This document shows, one piece after another, positions 42,774-52,297 of a stretch of 64,000 nt of DNA; the stretch's first letter is position 1; each line of letters opens with the position of its first letter. Below the pieces are notes generated by a model, which did no database searches, was not told the origin of the DNA, and saw only the letters and a list, made by a program, of their open reading frames with translations. The stretch covers positions 372,001 to 436,000 of the forward strand of contig NZ_VUOE01000002.1 of assembly GCF_008386635.1 (NCBI RefSeq), given 5' to 3'. This DNA is from Maribacter flavus (GTDB taxonomy: Bacteria > Bacteroidota > Bacteroidia > Flavobacteriales > Flavobacteriaceae). Position numbers and translations under genes: made by a program.

Positions 42774-44798
42774 CTAATCTGTTTTGTATTTGTTGAACCA
42801 TGCCAATACCGAGGCTATTTTCGCGACCAAATTGCTGGGTCGGTTCGCAATGCCATGTCCGGAACCGGGAATACGTACCATGGCGGTTTCAACACCTTCC
42901 AACTTTAATGCCGTATAGAATTGCTCCGATTCCGCAATGGGGGTTCTATAGTCTTCCTCTCCCGTCAGCAACATGGTTGGGGTGGTCACATTCCCGACAT
43001 AATTTAGCGGTGAGCGTCTAAAATAGTTTTCCGGGTCTTCCCAAGGTTTCTTCCCGAACCAGTATTTTGAGAAGAAAGCAGGACTGTCCGCATAGAGTAC
43101 AAAACTCGTCCAGTTGATGACGGGCTTGGCTACCACGGCGGCCTTAAAGCGGTCCGTTTTGCCCACGATCCACGCCGTCAATACGCCGCCACCGCTACCA
43201 CCGGTCACAAACAGGTTATTGGTATCCACATAGCCTTTGGCGATAACAGCGTCCACACCGCTCATTAAATCCTCATAATCATGGTTGGGATAATCGTGGT
43301 GGATGAGGTTCCCGAATTCCGCCCCGTAACTGGTACTCCCACGCGGATTAGAATACAACACCACGTAGCCTGCTGCGGAATAGGCCTGAATCTCGGCACT
43401 ATAGACGGAACCATAGCTTTGGAAGGGTCCACCATGTATTTCTAGGATAAAGGGATATTTTTTGTTCGGGTCAAAGTTGGGTGGGGTTACGATCCACCCT
43501 TGAATTTTTCGGTCATCGAAGGAGGAGTTCCACCAGATTTCCTCCACTTCGCCCACATTGCGGAAGGAAAATAAATCATCGTTCAAATAGGTAAGCCGTT
43601 TTGTTCCTTTTTTATCGGCTACGGCCAAATCGGACGGGTGTTGCGTGCTACCCAAGGTATAGGCAAAGGTACCTTTGTTGGACACGGTAAAGTCGGCCTG
43701 ATTATAAGGTCTTCCCAAGGAAAGTCCCCCAAGGCCTTCTGCGATGGTGGTGACTTTGCCATCCAACGTGATGTGTCCAATTTTGGAATCTCCTTCGGAA
43801 TCATACTGAAAATACAGCCCTTTTCCGTCCGCTGCCCATTGCACATTGCCAATGTCCCGGTCAAAATCGGCCGAAAGCAATCGGGAATTGCTACCATCAG
43901 TATTCATTACGTACAATTGGGTCAATTCATAGCCTTGAAAGGTATCGTCGTTCCCCGTGTAGGCAATCAGTGAACCGTCTGGAGAAAGGGTTGGGGAACC
44001 GTCGGGACCAAAGCGGTTAGTTAGCGCGGTTACGCTATTATCGCTAAGATCTAATTTATAGACCTCGGAGTTGGCCGGTTCAAAGGCTTCCTCGGGGTGG
44101 AAATTCGCGGAGAAATACAGGCTTTTGCCATCCTTGGACCATACTGGTGCACCATGATCAAATTCGGAGGAGGTCAACTGCTTTGGGGTACCGCCGTTGA
44201 TGGAAAGGATGAACAGTTGGTCGTTGCCGGCTTTTAAATAGCCCTGACCGTCCCCCCGATAATTCATTTTATCGATATAGGTAGGCGGGGTGTTCCATTT
44301 GGCACCTTCCGGTTTTGCGGGCATTTTAATGAGGGATACGTCCGTTGCAGGTACGAACATATTGAACGCCACATAGCGGTCATCGTGCGACCAGCTTACC
44401 GCTCCGGGCGCCTTTGGCGTATTGGTCAGAGGGGCCGTTTCCTTGGTATCCAGCCACATGAGATAGAGTTTCATTTTATCATCGGCCCTATTGGACTTAA
44501 AGATGATCTTTTTACCATCATGCGACCAACGGGGATAGTAATCGTTCTGGTTTCCGGTCGTTAAGGGTCGGTTTTGGCTCCCATCAAAATTCACGATCCA
44601 GAGGTTGGACAGGTTTTTGTCCGTCATGATATCCTTAAAGTTGCGCACGTAGATGATTTTAGAGCCATCGGGCGATATCTGGGGATCTGATACAAATTCG
44701 TATTCAAAGATATCCGTGAGTTCGAGGTTGGTTTTGGTCTGCGCCGATACGGTCGTTACACAGAGGAGAAGGGCGATTACGCCGATGCAATTTTTCAT
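42774..44798 (-). CDS. S9 family peptidase (prolyl oligopeptidase/dipeptidyl aminopeptidase type), secreted
   Basis: 674 aa. Signal peptide ~1-19 (VTTVSAQ). Seven-bladed WD40-like propeller ~30-400 with repeated SPDGSKIIYVRN, WSHDGKKIIFKSN-like blades. Catalytic alpha/beta domain with nucleophile Ser535 (TGGSGGG), Asp in TGEEDYRTP and His in GSGHGI. Removes dipeptides or cleaves after proline/alanine in the periplasm. First gene of a two-gene operon with the EEP protein. Confidence 0.92.
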   Translation of the reverse strand: MKNCIGVIALLLCVTTVSAQTKTNLELTDIFEYEFVSDPQISPDGSKIIYVRNFKDIMTDKNLSNLWIVNFDGSQNRPLTTGNQNDYYPRWSHDGKKIIFKSNRADDKMKLYLMWLDTKETAPLTNTPKAPGAVSWSHDDRYVAFNMFVPATDVSLIKMPAKPEGAKWNTPPTYIDKMNYRGDGQGYLKAGNDQLFILSINGGTPKQLTSSEFDHGAPVWSKDGKSLYFSANFHPEEAFEPANSEVYKLDLSDNSVTALTNRFGPDGSPTLSPDGSLIAYTGNDDTFQGYELTQLYVMNTDGSNSRLLSADFDRDIGNVQWAADGKGLYFQYDSEGDSKIGHITLDGKVTTIAEGLGGLSLGRPYNQADFTVSNKGTFAYTLGSTQHPSDLAVADKKGTKRLTYLNDDLFSFRNVGEVEEIWWNSSFDDRKIQGWIVTPPNFDPNKKYPFILEIHGGPFQSYGSVYSAEIQAYSAAGYVVLYSNPRGSTSYGAEFGNLIHHDYPNHDYEDLMSGVDAVIAKGYVDTNNLFVTGGSGGGVLTAWIVGKTDRFKAAVVAKPVINWTSFVLYADSPAFFSKYWFGKKPWEDPENYFRRSPLNYVGNVTTPTMLLTGEEDYRTPIAESEQFYTALKLEGVETAMVRIPGSGHGIANRPSNLVAKIASVLAWFNKYKTD

Positions 44799-44897
44799 AG
44801 TGTCGTTCTCATTTAGTTTGAAGCCTCAATGTAAGGATTTCATAGTGAAAAGTTTTAAGGGACTGGTTATAAGTTTTAACTGAAAAACTAAAAGTGA

Positions 44898-45055
44898 AAA
44901 ATGAAAAGTGTTTTTTTGCTAACTGCTAACTGCTAACTGCTAACTGCTAACTGCTAACTGCTAACTGCTAACTGCTAACTGCTAACTGCTAACTGCTAAC
45001 TGCTAACTGCTAACTGCTAACTGCTAACTGCTAACTGCTAATTGCCAACAACCAA
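44898..45055. repeat. Low-complexity element with an 18-unit GCTAAYT heptamer array
   Basis: Leader AAAATGAAAAGTGTTTTTTT, then seventeen GCTAACT units and one GCTAATT at 44918-45043 (126 bases), then TGCCAACAACCAACCCC. Leader and array start match the element at 18988-19041. It occupies the divergent upstream region between the S9 peptidase and the VOC gene. Confidence 0.95.
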
Positions 45056-45088
45056 CCCCATCTCCTATTTATTTCATACCTTCAAAAT

Positions 45089-45478
45089 ATGAACCCAAAA
45101 ATTCACCTACACCAAATCCATCCTGTCCTGCCCGTGTGGGACGTCTTGGATGCGCTAGACTTTTATGTAAACCGATTGGGCTTTCGCATCGCCTTTGCGG
45201 ACGATTCCAAGAACCCGAAGTATGCCGGGGTCATTCGCGATGAAATAGAGATACACTTGCAATGGCACGATAAAAAGGAATGGAACTTGGAAATTGACCG
45301 ACCCATGCTACGCATCGTCACCCAAAATATTGAAGGATTGTACGACGAATTTGCCGACAAGGATGTATTCAATTCACACACCTTGTTGCGTGAAACTGCC
45401 TGGGGTACCAAGGAATTTGCCTTTTATGACCCGTTTAGAAACGGGCTAACGTTCTATCGGGATATTTCGAGTTCATAA
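45089..45478 (+). CDS. VOC family protein
   Basis: 129 aa. Bleomycin-resistance-like: HPVLPVWDVLDALDFYVNRLGFR, IEIHLQWHDKKEWNLE, and WGTKEFAFYDPFRNGLTFY. His/Glu metal-site positions are suggestive but incomplete. Preceded directly by the heptamer array, which must contain or adjoin its promoter. Confidence 0.85.
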   Translation: MNPKIHLHQIHPVLPVWDVLDALDFYVNRLGFRIAFADDSKNPKYAGVIRDEIEIHLQWHDKKEWNLEIDRPMLRIVTQNIEGLYDEFADKDVFNSHTLLRETAWGTKEFAFYDPFRNGLTFYRDISSS

Positions 45479-45518
45479 TTTTTAATCAGATAAAAGCAGC
45501 CTTTAAGGAATTTGTCAA

Positions 45519-45562
45519 CTCGAGTGTTTTGACCAGATGCAGTCCTGTCAAAATGCATCGAG
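45519..45562. repeat. Long imperfect stem-loop in an intergenic repeat
   Basis: CTCGAGTGTTTTGAC (45519-45533) pairs with GTCAAAATGCATCGAG (45547-45562), with a small internal bulge. It is followed by CTTCGACTATGCGCAGCCTG (45605-45624), a word I recall as widespread in Flavobacteriia intergenic repeats. Confidence 0.5.
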
Positions 45563-45699
45563 AATCAATAATAGCGGGTTGAATTTGTTCTTGAAAATTT
45601 CTGGGCTTCGACTATGCGCAGCCTGACAGGAAAACGAGAACTGACGATTTTTTGGGAAATTGATTTTAAGTTGAACAAAAAGTTTAATTTTATTATATA

Positions 45700-45716
45700 A
45701 CTGATTTGTAATCAGT
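45700..45716. promoter_or_regulatory. Inverted repeat upstream of the NAD epimerase gene
   Basis: ACTGATT, TGT, AATCAGT: a perfect 7-bp inverted repeat 22 bases before the ATG at 45739. Possible operator. Confidence 0.35.
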
Positions 45717-45738
45717 ATTTAAACAGAAAATTATTAAA

Positions 45739-46728
45739 ATGAAAGTATTGTTTATTGGAGGTACGGGAAATATTAGTACTCCGTCTAGTCGGTTGGCAGT
45801 AGCCAGGGGAATGGACCTGTACCTGCTGAACAGGGGCAAGTCTGAATTGGACATTGAGGGCGCCCATTCCATCATCGGGGATATAAACAAACCCGAGGAA
45901 CTTACCGAATTAAAAAAGCACGAATGGGACGTGGTGGTCAATTGGATCGCTTTTACCCCGGGCGATATTGCGCGTGATCTGGACCTGTTCTCAGGAAAAA
46001 CGAAACAGTATATTTTTATAAGTTCGGCGTCCTGTTACCAGACTCCATTGACTTATCCCATTATCACGGAATCCACTCCGCTTCGCAATAACCTGTGGGA
46101 CTATTCCAATAACAAAATTAGATGTGAGGAACTGTTGACCAAGGCCTACCAAGAGCAGGGATTTCCCATGACCATCATACGGCCCTCGCATACCTACAAC
46201 ACCATGACGCCGTTGGCCATGGGTGGGTTCGATAAGTACAACACCATTGACCGTATTCTAAAAGGAAAGGAAATCATTGTACATGGCGATGGTACTTCCT
46301 TATGGACGGTGACCCATGCCGATGATTTTGCCAAGGGTTTTGTAGGACTTTTGGGATTGACTACGGCCATTGGACACGCCTTTCATATAACATCCGATGA
46401 GGTGTTGAGCTGGAATATGATCTATAAAATTACGGCCGAAGCCCTGGGCAAAGAGGCGAACATCGTTCATATTGCATCGGATTTTATCTGTAAAATTGAG
46501 CCTTCCTTTACCGGAAGTTTGTTGGCCGATAAATCCGAAAGCGTGATTTTTGACAATACCAAAATAAAGACCTTCGTGCCCGGCTTCAAGGCGACCATTC
46601 CCTATTCCGAAGGCATCAAACGTACCTTAAAATGGCTACAAGAAAAACCGGAACGGCAATGGATCGACCCGGACACTGAAGCCAAGATCGAGAATGTGTT
46701 GAGGGCCTATAAATCCCTTGGAGCTTAA
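45739..46728 (+). CDS. NAD-dependent epimerase/dehydratase family protein (extended SDR)
   Basis: 329 aa. NAD-binding start VLFIGGTGNISTPSSRLAVARG followed by LLNRGK. This is an atypical extended SDR: the usual YxxxK is degenerate, with SSASCYQTPLTYPI and DYSNNKIRCEELL (Tyr then Lys four residues on, YSNNK) as the probable active site. Resembles CSP41/isoflavone-reductase-like epimerases acting on nucleotide sugars or aromatic compounds. Stop lies 16 bases from the convergent YfcC gene. Confidence 0.85.
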   Translation: MKVLFIGGTGNISTPSSRLAVARGMDLYLLNRGKSELDIEGAHSIIGDINKPEELTELKKHEWDVVVNWIAFTPGDIARDLDLFSGKTKQYIFISSASCYQTPLTYPIITESTPLRNNLWDYSNNKIRCEELLTKAYQEQGFPMTIIRPSHTYNTMTPLAMGGFDKYNTIDRILKGKEIIVHGDGTSLWTVTHADDFAKGFVGLLGLTTAIGHAFHITSDEVLSWNMIYKITAEALGKEANIVHIASDFICKIEPSFTGSLLADKSESVIFDNTKIKTFVPGFKATIPYSEGIKRTLKWLQEKPERQWIDPDTEAKIENVLRAYKSLGA

Positions 46729-46744
46729 AGGATAGGCACAGCCT

Positions 46745-48079
46745 TTAGTTATATCCGGTATAAACGGAAATTAAAATACTGATGGCCCCTACCAGCAGCA
46801 TGATGACCGTCGGTTTCCAGGCAAATCCCAACCACTTGTTATAGGGAATTCCACTAATAGCCAAAATGGCCATCAGCGCGCCGTTGGTAGGAACGAACAT
46901 ATCGCTAATAATGGCCCCATATTGATAGGCCAGAACACAGGTCTGTCTGGACAGGCCGATCAAATCGGACAGGGGTACCAAAATGGGCATGGTAAGTATA
47001 GCCTGACTCGTATAACTGGGAATGGGAAGGTGCAGTATAGCTTGTGAAACCATCATGAGTACCCCAGAAACGGAAGCGGATACATATTTTAAAGGACCAA
47101 AAAGTCCGTATACAATGGTATCGATAATCAGTCCCTCTTTCAGCACCATAGAGATACTATTGGCCAAACCTATTATCATGGCGGCAAAAATCATTTCCTT
47201 GAATCCGGAGATAAATGCTTCGCCCGTACCGTTCGCCCCCAGTTTTCCTAAAAGTCCAGAAATAATACCTAAAGCAAAGAAGGCGGCGGAAATTTCCATG
47301 TATCCCCAGTTCCATTGCAATAATCCATAAGTAACGATTACAAAAACGAGGCAAAGCAAGGATAGGATAATTTTTGAATGTATACCTATTTGCCCATCTA
47401 AAACTATTGTTTCCTCCTTCTCGCTCCTATGTTTTTTTGAATAGCGTATTAAGTACATGATCCAAATCAAAAAGGCGATGCTTAAGACTAACAGTCGAAA
47501 ACCACTACCGGATAGTAACGGAAGGTCGGCTTCCTGTTGCGCGACGATGACCCCAAATGGGTTGAAAGGGCTAAAGGTACTGCCAATGACCGTTGAGCCA
47601 TAACTCATAGAAACTGTGGTAAAGCTATTGAAGCCCATACTTTTACCAAAAATGAGCAAAACGGGGGTCATGGCAATGACTTCCTCCTGCATCCCAATAG
47701 TTACTCCGGCGGCCGTAAACAATAAGGACACAATTACCAAGGAAAGTATCTCCTTGCCCTTGAGCAGTTGCACCAATTTATTTAGTCCTTGCGAGAGTGC
47801 GCCCGTCCTTTCAATTACGTAAAAGCATCCGCCCAGCAGTAAAATGAGAATAACGACATCTGCCGTTTCGGCAATGCCCCGTGGAATGGTCAGCATCATG
47901 TCAAAGGCCGATAGTCGTTCGCCCTGTATTTGTTCGTAGGAGTTGGCAACTACCGTTGTAGTATCGGTCTCCAAATCTTCTATGCGTTCATAGCTACCCT
48001 GGGGAATGATGTAGGTAAGAGCCCAAGCCAGAAGGATTCCACCAATGATAATGACAAAGGCATTTGGAAAGTTTTTCAT
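46745..48079 (-). CDS. YfcC family transporter
   Basis: 444 aa, ~11-12 membrane helices, with the short N-terminal helix AFVIIIGGILLAWALTYIIPQGSY and the family's signature segments GGCFYVIERTGAL, GMQEEVIAMTPVLL and STVIGSTFSPFNPFG. YfcC is a member of the ion-transporter superfamily; substrates are probably dicarboxylates or peptides. 35 bases downstream of the last DUF6090 gene. Confidence 0.88.
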   Translation of the reverse strand: MKNFPNAFVIIIGGILLAWALTYIIPQGSYERIEDLETDTTTVVANSYEQIQGERLSAFDMMLTIPRGIAETADVVILILLLGGCFYVIERTGALSQGLNKLVQLLKGKEILSLVIVSLLFTAAGVTIGMQEEVIAMTPVLLIFGKSMGFNSFTTVSMSYGSTVIGSTFSPFNPFGVIVAQQEADLPLLSGSGFRLLVLSIAFLIWIMYLIRYSKKHRSEKEETIVLDGQIGIHSKIILSLLCLVFVIVTYGLLQWNWGYMEISAAFFALGIISGLLGKLGANGTGEAFISGFKEMIFAAMIIGLANSISMVLKEGLIIDTIVYGLFGPLKYVSASVSGVLMMVSQAILHLPIPSYTSQAILTMPILVPLSDLIGLSRQTCVLAYQYGAIISDMFVPTNGALMAILAISGIPYNKWLGFAWKPTVIMLLVGAISILISVYTGYN

Positions 48080-48114
48080 GGGCTTGATTGGTTTTTTTCT
48101 ATTTCAGGGGCTTT

Positions 48115-48852
48115 TTACTCTATGGTTGTTTCCTTCAAGATTTTCTGTATTAATATTTTGGCTTGCGTATAGGCAATTTCAGACTCTTTAAGGACATAAA
48201 GTTTGTCATCGATATAGTTTTCAAATTGAATTTTTTGTAGCAAAAGTGCATTGTCCATTTGAAGCTGTGAAGGTTCGTATGGAAATGCATCGGATTGTGT
48301 ATCGATGTTTCTAAGCGAACCATGTTCCCGAATATATTCGATCAAATTGATATTCGTTTTTTCGGTTTGATCCATCGTTTCCTGTAATTCCTTAAAAAAT
48401 CGGGACCAATTGAACAATAGAATTTTAAGCTCCGTATTGTTCAATTTTGAGAGTCCGCCAGAGTTCTGCAGGTCGTTCAAAACAAATTCACTGGGCTTCC
48501 AGGAAGGACTTTCTATGGCATGGTGCAAAAGGCTGTCTATTGGTTCTGTTTCTTGTAGGTTTTCTTCTTTAAACTTTCCAAAAATGGTTTCCGTAGCCAA
48601 AATGGTGCGTTGCAAAATGGTATTTATGGAATCCAAGTCCCTTAAATTTTCTTGGAATTCAGTGTTTAGATTTTGCATGGTGATTTTTTCCCGGTTATTC
48701 TCAAGTCGTTCTTCGTTCCAGTTATTTATTTGTAACGCGATTAAAATACCGATGACTACAAGTACAATCTCGCCAATGGCATATCTAAAATATTTGGAGG
48801 TTCTGTTTTCCATGATGAGATTCTGCCGAATTTTTCTAAAAATTTTAATCAT
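48115..48852 (-). CDS. DUF6090 family protein (paralogue 1)
   Basis: 245 aa. N-terminus KIFRKIRQNLIMENRTSKYF, then RYAIGEIVLVVIGILIALQI (membrane helix ~25-45) and NNWNEERLENN. The rest is a predicted extracytoplasmic helical domain. The N-terminal 50 residues are nearly the same in all three paralogues, the remainder differs. Function unknown. Confidence 0.88.
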   Translation of the reverse strand: MIKIFRKIRQNLIMENRTSKYFRYAIGEIVLVVIGILIALQINNWNEERLENNREKITMQNLNTEFQENLRDLDSINTILQRTILATETIFGKFKEENLQETEPIDSLLHHAIESPSWKPSEFVLNDLQNSGGLSKLNNTELKILLFNWSRFFKELQETMDQTEKTNINLIEYIREHGSLRNIDTQSDAFPYEPSQLQMDNALLLQKIQFENYIDDKLYVLKESEIAYTQAKILIQKILKETTIE

Positions 48853-48864
48853 GATGCGATAGTA

Positions 48865-49599
48865 TTAGTTTCCTTTTTGATAGGAGGACAGGGTTTTGTC
48901 AAGTATGGGTAGCAGTTCCTGGATGGCCCGATTTCCTTCCCGTAAGTCAAGAAGGGTACCTTCCTCGTTTCCAATATTTATCTTCAGGGAAGTGAGAAAG
49001 TAAAGATCCGATTTGAGTTGTTCATAATCTGCGGGGATAGCTTCTGTGCCCCAAGTATAATCTCTAAAATGGTTGCGGGCATAAGGGAGTAACACGGTGC
49101 GAAACTCAAAATCGTCGTCATTGGTATCATCATTGATTTCTATTATGGTAGTGGTATAATAACTAGTCAACTTATTACGAAGATTTTGATCTTGTAGGAG
49201 TTCTATTCCTAATTTCTTTATCAATTGGTAGCCATTATCTACTAACACGATACGCCTGGCCAACATAACACGTCCTAGGTGATAATTAATGGAATCATAA
49301 GGAATATCACCTGCCTCGAGCTTATTGATTACGGTGTATTGTATATTGATATCTTCTAATTTTTCGCTGTAGGTTTTCTCAATGTTAAGACTATCGCTAA
49401 TGAGATTACTGCGTATTTCGGTAAGAATTTTCACGATTTCACCATCAACTTTCCTGTTTTCATTCCAGTTGTTGACCTGTAAGGCAATCAGGATACCAAT
49501 GACAACCAGCACAATCTCGCCAACAGCATATTTGAAATATTTTAATGTTTTGCCTTCATCTAGAAGGTTTTGACGAATTTTACGGAAGAATTTAATCAT
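48865..49599 (-). CDS. DUF6090 family protein (paralogue 2)
   Basis: 244 aa. Same N-terminal signature: IKFFRKIRQNLLDEGKTLKY, FKYAVGEIVLVVIGILIALQ, VNNWNENRK. C-terminal domain about 190 residues, sharing little with paralogue 1. Its start lies 8 bases inside the stop of paralogue 3, which indicates translational coupling. Confidence 0.88.
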   Translation of the reverse strand: MIKFFRKIRQNLLDEGKTLKYFKYAVGEIVLVVIGILIALQVNNWNENRKVDGEIVKILTEIRSNLISDSLNIEKTYSEKLEDINIQYTVINKLEAGDIPYDSINYHLGRVMLARRIVLVDNGYQLIKKLGIELLQDQNLRNKLTSYYTTTIIEINDDTNDDDFEFRTVLLPYARNHFRDYTWGTEAIPADYEQLKSDLYFLTSLKINIGNEEGTLLDLREGNRAIQELLPILDKTLSSYQKGN

Positions 49600-50395
49600 T
49601 GTTTATTCCTTCTAATAACATATTTAGATTCTCAAGTTGTACCATTGTGGACATTAAATCATTTTGTTTACCTTCTTCATTACCAATTAAATAGCGCAAG
49701 TCATTTTTTAAACTTTCATCTTTAAGCAATGCTTCAACAACCGATTTGGCGTAATTATGGTCCAGTTGTATATTACATTCCTTTGGTAGCTTGGGGAAGT
49801 AACTATTTCCGGTTTTCACATAAGTATCTCCACAGGCTGATCTAATCTTTGCCTGAACGTCATCAGGCATTTTTCCTCTTAGATTCTTTCTATAGGTGTT
49901 TTCAAGTACAGCAACGCCAGATTCTGACCACTCAATATCATAATATCTAATTAATGCGGTCTTTATACTATCGTTTTGGATGAGGTTGATTTGACCTGAA
50001 GCAATTAACTCCTGATAGGTTGATGACGCAGAATAAGGGTCTAGAAGCTGGCTAGCCTGATACATATCTACGAGATTGGCAACAGGATCAGGGTTAGAAT
50101 TGGAAGAATTTTCAAAAACGGCGACAGCAGATTTGGCATGTTCACCAACCTGTTTGGAATAGTTTAAAGTGGCTTCAATAATTAATTTTTCTTCCCTAAC
50201 ATCATCTAAAAGACGCTCATAGTATTGAAATTCTAAATCCTTGTTGAGACGATCTTGGTTCCAATTGTTCACCTGAAGGGCCAATAGGATTCCAATCATT
50301 ACCAATGCAATTTCGCCAATAGCATATTTCAAGTATTTACTGATTTTGCCCTCTTCTAAAAGGTTTTGACGAATTTTACGGAGGAATTTTATCAT
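49592..50395 (-). CDS. DUF6090 family protein (paralogue 3)
   Basis: 267 aa. Signature IKFLRKIRQNLLEEGKISKY, LKYAIGEIALVMIGILLALQ, VNNWNQDRLN; the C-terminal part is the longest of the three and has two cysteines (SACGDTYVKTGNSYFPKLPK, KECNIQLDHNY). The gene begins 7 bases after the metallophosphoesterase stop. Confidence 0.88.
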   Translation of the reverse strand: MIKFLRKIRQNLLEEGKISKYLKYAIGEIALVMIGILLALQVNNWNQDRLNKDLEFQYYERLLDDVREEKLIIEATLNYSKQVGEHAKSAVAVFENSSNSNPDPVANLVDMYQASQLLDPYSASSTYQELIASGQINLIQNDSIKTALIRYYDIEWSESGVAVLENTYRKNLRGKMPDDVQAKIRSACGDTYVKTGNSYFPKLPKECNIQLDHNYAKSVVEALLKDESLKNDLRYLIGNEEGKQNDLMSTMVQLENLNMLLEGINND

Positions 50396-50402
50396 GTTTT
50401 AC

Positions 50403-51401
50403 CTAATGTATCAGCGAACCACTTTTTGGCAGTTCCCCTTTTTTGTCCAAAATACCCTCCATTTTTAAGTGGGTGATTACGGGCTCCTTGGCCATGCGCA
50501 CCAGGGAGATATGATCAAAGGCCATAGAATCTTGGGCAGACTGCCCACCACCCGTAGTTCCCAAAATAATGTAATCCCGGTTGTTCCTTATCCTATGGGA
50601 AAAGGAGTGGATATGTCCATTGATTACGGTGTAGGGCCGGTCAGCCATAAGATTTTCCAAGGGATTTAAACCTTTATCATCTTCCCGTTGCCATAGCGGT
50701 TTATGCATAAGCACAAAAGTCCATGCAACATCAGGATTTTTTTCCAGAACCTTCTTAAAATATTCAAATTGTTCCAAGCTCATACCCCCTAGTTGACGCT
50801 CCGGCATATTATAGTATTCCGTTTCTTCATACACGCCTTCTATTTCCCCCGCGATGACTTTTAGGGCTTTCGCACGTGCCTCATAGATTTCCACCATGCG
50901 CTGTTCCTCGTAATCCTCAGAATCCATCATAAGAAAGAGTACATCATCGTACAGAAAATGATAGTATCTTGGGCCAAAGCGTTGCTTCCAAATGCTTCGC
51001 ATCGTAGGGTTTGTGAGGTCATGGTTGCCACCAAGATGGAAAAAGGGCATTTTTAATTTTGATGTCCTGTTTTCAAAGGAATCCCATTCTTTCGCCAATT
51101 GCAGCGTATCCTCCGTTCCGCCATCGATGAGGTCGCCCACACTCAGGACAAAGGTCGGGTCCAAGGCATTTAATTGTTCTACGGCAGCACTGTACACCCC
51201 GTCGCGTTCGCCCCCGTTCAAATCGGAAATTATGGCAAAGGTAAAGTCGTCTTCCGTGGGCTCAAAAATGGCACTGGTCCAGGGGGTGGGTCCATCAGTT
51301 ATGTTATGGACAAAGGTAGGAGTTTCCTTTTGTGATGGTTTTTGTTTGCAGCAGGTAATTAGAAAAGCAAGGACAAGGATGGCACTGTAATTGGTTTTCA
51401 T
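50403..51401 (-). CDS. Metallophosphoesterase lipoprotein
   Basis: 332 aa from ATG 51401 (MKTNYSAILVLAFLITCCKQ); the longer ATG start at 51422 would place seven residues before the signal. Lipobox LITCC. Calcineurin-like motifs: DLNGGERDG, SVGDLIDGG, HLGGNHD, and VLMHKPLW ... VINGHIHSFSH. Periplasmic two-metal phosphatase; substrate unknown. First of the operon with the three DUF6090 genes. Confidence 0.9.
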   Translation of the reverse strand: MKTNYSAILVLAFLITCCKQKPSQKETPTFVHNITDGPTPWTSAIFEPTEDDFTFAIISDLNGGERDGVYSAAVEQLNALDPTFVLSVGDLIDGGTEDTLQLAKEWDSFENRTSKLKMPFFHLGGNHDLTNPTMRSIWKQRFGPRYYHFLYDDVLFLMMDSEDYEEQRMVEIYEARAKALKVIAGEIEGVYEETEYYNMPERQLGGMSLEQFEYFKKVLEKNPDVAWTFVLMHKPLWQREDDKGLNPLENLMADRPYTVINGHIHSFSHRIRNNRDYIILGTTGGGQSAQDSMAFDHISLVRMAKEPVITHLKMEGILDKKGELPKSGSLIH

Positions 51402-51538
51402 GGATTGAAGGATAACTTTCAAGTGGTTACTTCTAAAAGTAATAAATAAATCCGTTGACCTTTGTACTTACATCAATTGAACTGATATTTTAAAACTTAT
51501 ATCTACAAAAACAAAATATCAACCTCCACTAGGAACTG

Positions 51539-52228
51539 TTAAAGTATAGTTGAATCCAATCTGTCTTCCATAATTTTTCCCTCCTTTTTACGGACATAAT
51601 AGGAATGGTTGTTTTCATCCAAAGAAACAGAGGTATGTACTTCCTCGTCGAGGAAGTGTATTGCCGATCGGTCGTCACAGGCATAGCCGTCGCTCAGCTT
51701 GCCCGAGAGAATATTTTTGTGGTACAAAGGACGTCTTGAAGTTTCCGAATTATAATGCGGACAATGGCTTTTGTCAATGAAAGACATGCCATTAACGATA
51801 CTAAGTTCCTTAGGTCTCGAATCCGTTGTTCCTGCATTGAACCAACAGAGCGAGCCCGCACTGCCACCACCCATGACTACCCCATTATCATAGGCCTTTT
51901 TTAGGGCTACATCTATACCTTGGGCCTTCCAGATAGCCAACATGTTCAGGGTGTTGCCACCGCCAACCACAATGGCATCCATTCTTAGGATGATTTCCTC
52001 AAAGCTTTCTTTCTGGTCGTAGGAATTAATCCAAACACTCATTACATGGGGTACTACATCAATTTGGGAACAGACCTCATAAAAGGACTTTATATACTCT
52101 GGATCCTCTCCGCTGGCCGTGGGAATAAAACAAAGGTTAGGTTTATTCTTTCCTGTGGCTTTGGCCATATAATCCAAAAATGGAACTGTATGGCGGCCAC
52201 TACCATAAACAAGTAATTGTCGTTGCAT
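51539..52228 (-). CDS. pepE: Peptidase E (S51) family protein
   Basis: 229 aa. Class I glutamine amidotransferase-like fold; Ser nucleophile in MGGGSAGSLCW. Other conserved parts are FIPTASGEDPEYIKSFY and VVGGGNTLNMLAIWKA. PepE cleaves Asp-X dipeptides in Salmonella; the symbol is a family-level guess. Separate from the metallophosphoesterase gene by ~140 bases. Confidence 0.85.
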   Translation of the reverse strand: MQRQLLVYGSGRHTVPFLDYMAKATGKNKPNLCFIPTASGEDPEYIKSFYEVCSQIDVVPHVMSVWINSYDQKESFEEIILRMDAIVVGGGNTLNMLAIWKAQGIDVALKKAYDNGVVMGGGSAGSLCWFNAGTTDSRPKELSIVNGMSFIDKSHCPHYNSETSRRPLYHKNILSGKLSDGYACDDRSAIHFLDEEVHTSVSLDENNHSYYVRKKEGKIMEDRLDSTIL

Positions 52229-52297
52229 CTTTTATTATTAAAAGGTTAAAGATACCTTTTTGCAATTTTCTATGCGAGAGCTTGACGGTCCCAGCTT

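Noticed and set aside
44918-45043. Regular array that could be taken for a CRISPR array
   Set aside because: It is a head-to-tail 7-bp tandem repeat with no unique spacers and no cas genes in the window.
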